Part shown: in pieces, positions 63,086-64,000 of the stretch
Position numbering within the stretch: position 1 is the stretch's first letter
Layout of the letters: each line of letters starts with the position of its first letter
DNA from: Alkalicoccus saliphilus
Lineage (GTDB): Bacteria; Bacillota; Bacilli; Bacillales; Salisediminibacteriaceae
Assembly: GCF_003044065.1 (NCBI RefSeq)
Contig: NZ_PZJJ01000011.1
Location: forward strand, 1-64,000
DNA length: 64,000 nucleotides
Direction of reading: 5' to 3'
Notes under the pieces: generated by a model
Database searches by the model: none
What the model was told of the DNA's origin: nothing
Seen by the model: the letters and a program-made list of their open reading frames with translations, nothing else
Made by a program: the position numbers and the translations under genes

Positions 63086-64000
63086 ATGGATAACGCACAA
63101 CCAAAAACGATTGTAGAAAAAATATGGGATGAACATATCGTTCATCAGGAAACAGGTAAACCGGATCTTCTTTATATCGATCTGCATCTTATCCACGAAG
63201 TAACCTCCCCTCAGGCTTTCGAAGGGCTGAGAATGAAAAACAGAAAACTGCGGCGGCCGGATCTGACTTTTGCCACGATGGATCATAACGTACCAACAAT
63301 AGCCCGGCATTTCATCAGTGATCCGGTATCACGTAAGCAGATGGAAACTCTTTACGACAATTGTCAGGAGTTTGGCGTCCCCCTTGCCGATATTAACCAC
63401 CCGGATCAGGGGATTGTGCACGTAATCGGCCCGGAACTGGGTTTGACCCAACCCGGTAAAACAATTGTATGTGGGGACAGTCATACTTCTACCCACGGCG
63501 CTTTTGGTGCCCTCGCTTTTGGAATAGGCACGAGTGAAGTGGAGCACGTACTTGCAACTCAGTCTATCTGGCAGAATACTCCTAAAACGATGAACGTTAA
63601 AGTAAATGGACGTCTATCCCCTTCCGTTACCGCAAAGGACCTTATTCTTGCTATTATTGGTAAGTTTGGTGTTCGTTTCGGTACAGGATATGTACTTGAG
63701 TACACGGGAGAAGCAATCAGGGACCTGACGATGGACGAACGCATGACAATCTGCAATATGTCGATAGAAGCAGGTGCCCGCGCCGGACTGATCAGCCCTG
63801 ATGAAACGACGATTGAATTTTTGAAAGGCCGCCGGCACGTGCCGGATGGTGAAGCTTTCGATGAAGCTGCTTCCCGATGGAAATCCCTCGCCACAGATCC
63901 CGGTGCCGTATTTGATGCGGAAGTGGAAATCGATGCAGAAGAAGTCGAGCCGCAGGTTACGTGGGGAACGAATCCAGGGATGTGCCTTCCCGTCAGCGGA
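63086..64000 (+). CDS. leuC: 3-isopropylmalate dehydratase large subunit LeuC (partial)
   Basis: The gene starts at ATG 63086, after AAAGGAGA, and runs off the window end, giving the first 305 residues. It begins [38 protein letters not shown] and the [19 protein letters not shown] iron-sulfur/substrate region are visible. The [4Fe-4S] cysteine of the latter is present; the two others lie beyond the end. It acts with LeuD, expected next. Spacing of 21 bases after leuB supports the same operon. Confidence 0.95.
   Translation, partial: MDNAQPKTIVEKIWDEHIVHQETGKPDLLYIDLHLIHEVTSPQAFEGLRMKNRKLRRPDLTFATMDHNVPTIARHFISDPVSRKQMETLYDNCQEFGVPLADINHPDQGIVHVIGPELGLTQPGKTIVCGDSHTSTHGAFGALAFGIGTSEVEHVLATQSIWQNTPKTMNVKVNGRLSPSVTAKDLILAIIGKFGVRFGTGYVLEYTGEAIRDLTMDERMTICNMSIEAGARAGLISPDETTIEFLKGRRHVPDGEAFDEAASRWKSLATDPGAVFDAEVEIDAEEVEPQVTWGTNPGMCLPVSG

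Overview
The window looks like chromosome of a low-to-mid GC Bacillaceae bacterium, probably a halophilic or alkaliphilic soil or soda-lake relative of Bacillus. Gene order over the first 22 kb follows the Bacillus yha/yhe region (yhaA, ecsAB, hit, serC, hpr, prsA, yhaM, yhaN, yhaO, yhzD, yheA, yheB, yheE). Ribosome binding sites are strong AGGAGG-type, several starts are TTG, and exported proteins are very acidic. The genus cannot be fixed from sequence alone. No rRNA, tRNA, CRISPR, phage or transposase gene was seen.

Layout. 0.5-10 kb: amidohydrolase, EcsAB transporter, HIT protein, serine synthesis (serC), the Hpr/ScoC regulator with a near-perfect CodY box, small membrane proteins, and the PrsA foldase. 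10-24 kb: exoribonuclease YhaM, the CssRS secretion-stress two-component system, a YhaN/YhaO SbcCD-like pair, YheA/YheB/YheE, a PucR-type regulator and the shared sugar-importer ATPase MsmX. 24-32 kb: an eight-gene operon on the minus strand for leucine/isovaleryl-CoA breakdown (acyl-CoA dehydrogenase, biotin carboxylase, biotin carrier, HMG-CoA lyase, enoyl-CoA hydratase, carboxyltransferase, CoA-transferase A and B), with a clear SigA promoter and a palindromic operator. 32-41 kb: a CcdA-like membrane protein, an orphan LuxR regulator with a degenerate receiver, a cytochrome bd oxidase operon with a CydS-like small subunit, and a YtrA-type regulator/ABC module with its operator. 41-55 kb: a lone trehalose PTS permease under TreR-like operators, an AarF/UbiB kinase with a phasin-like partner, an RsbR-like STAS protein, methionine aminopeptidase, a secreted 3D-domain wall protein with four perfect-period 20-residue Ala/Glu repeats, an M3 oligopeptidase, an MFS permease and PgeF. 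55.8-64 kb: branched-chain amino acid synthesis, ilvE, then a leucine-type T-box, then ilvB-ilvN-ilvC-leuA-leuB-leuC, the last cut by the window end.

The window holds both the synthesis operon (ilv-leu) and the breakdown operon for branched-chain compounds. It also holds secretion and quality-control genes (ecs, prsA, cssRS, hpr) in one neighbourhood. Intergenic space is rich in two families of decayed dispersed repeats, which are the main structure not explained by genes. I did not find a clearly new multi-gene system. The best leads are the dispersed repeats, the regulatory architecture of ilvE/T-box, the AarF-phasin pair, the orphan regulator beside cytochrome bd and the tandem-repeat wall protein.
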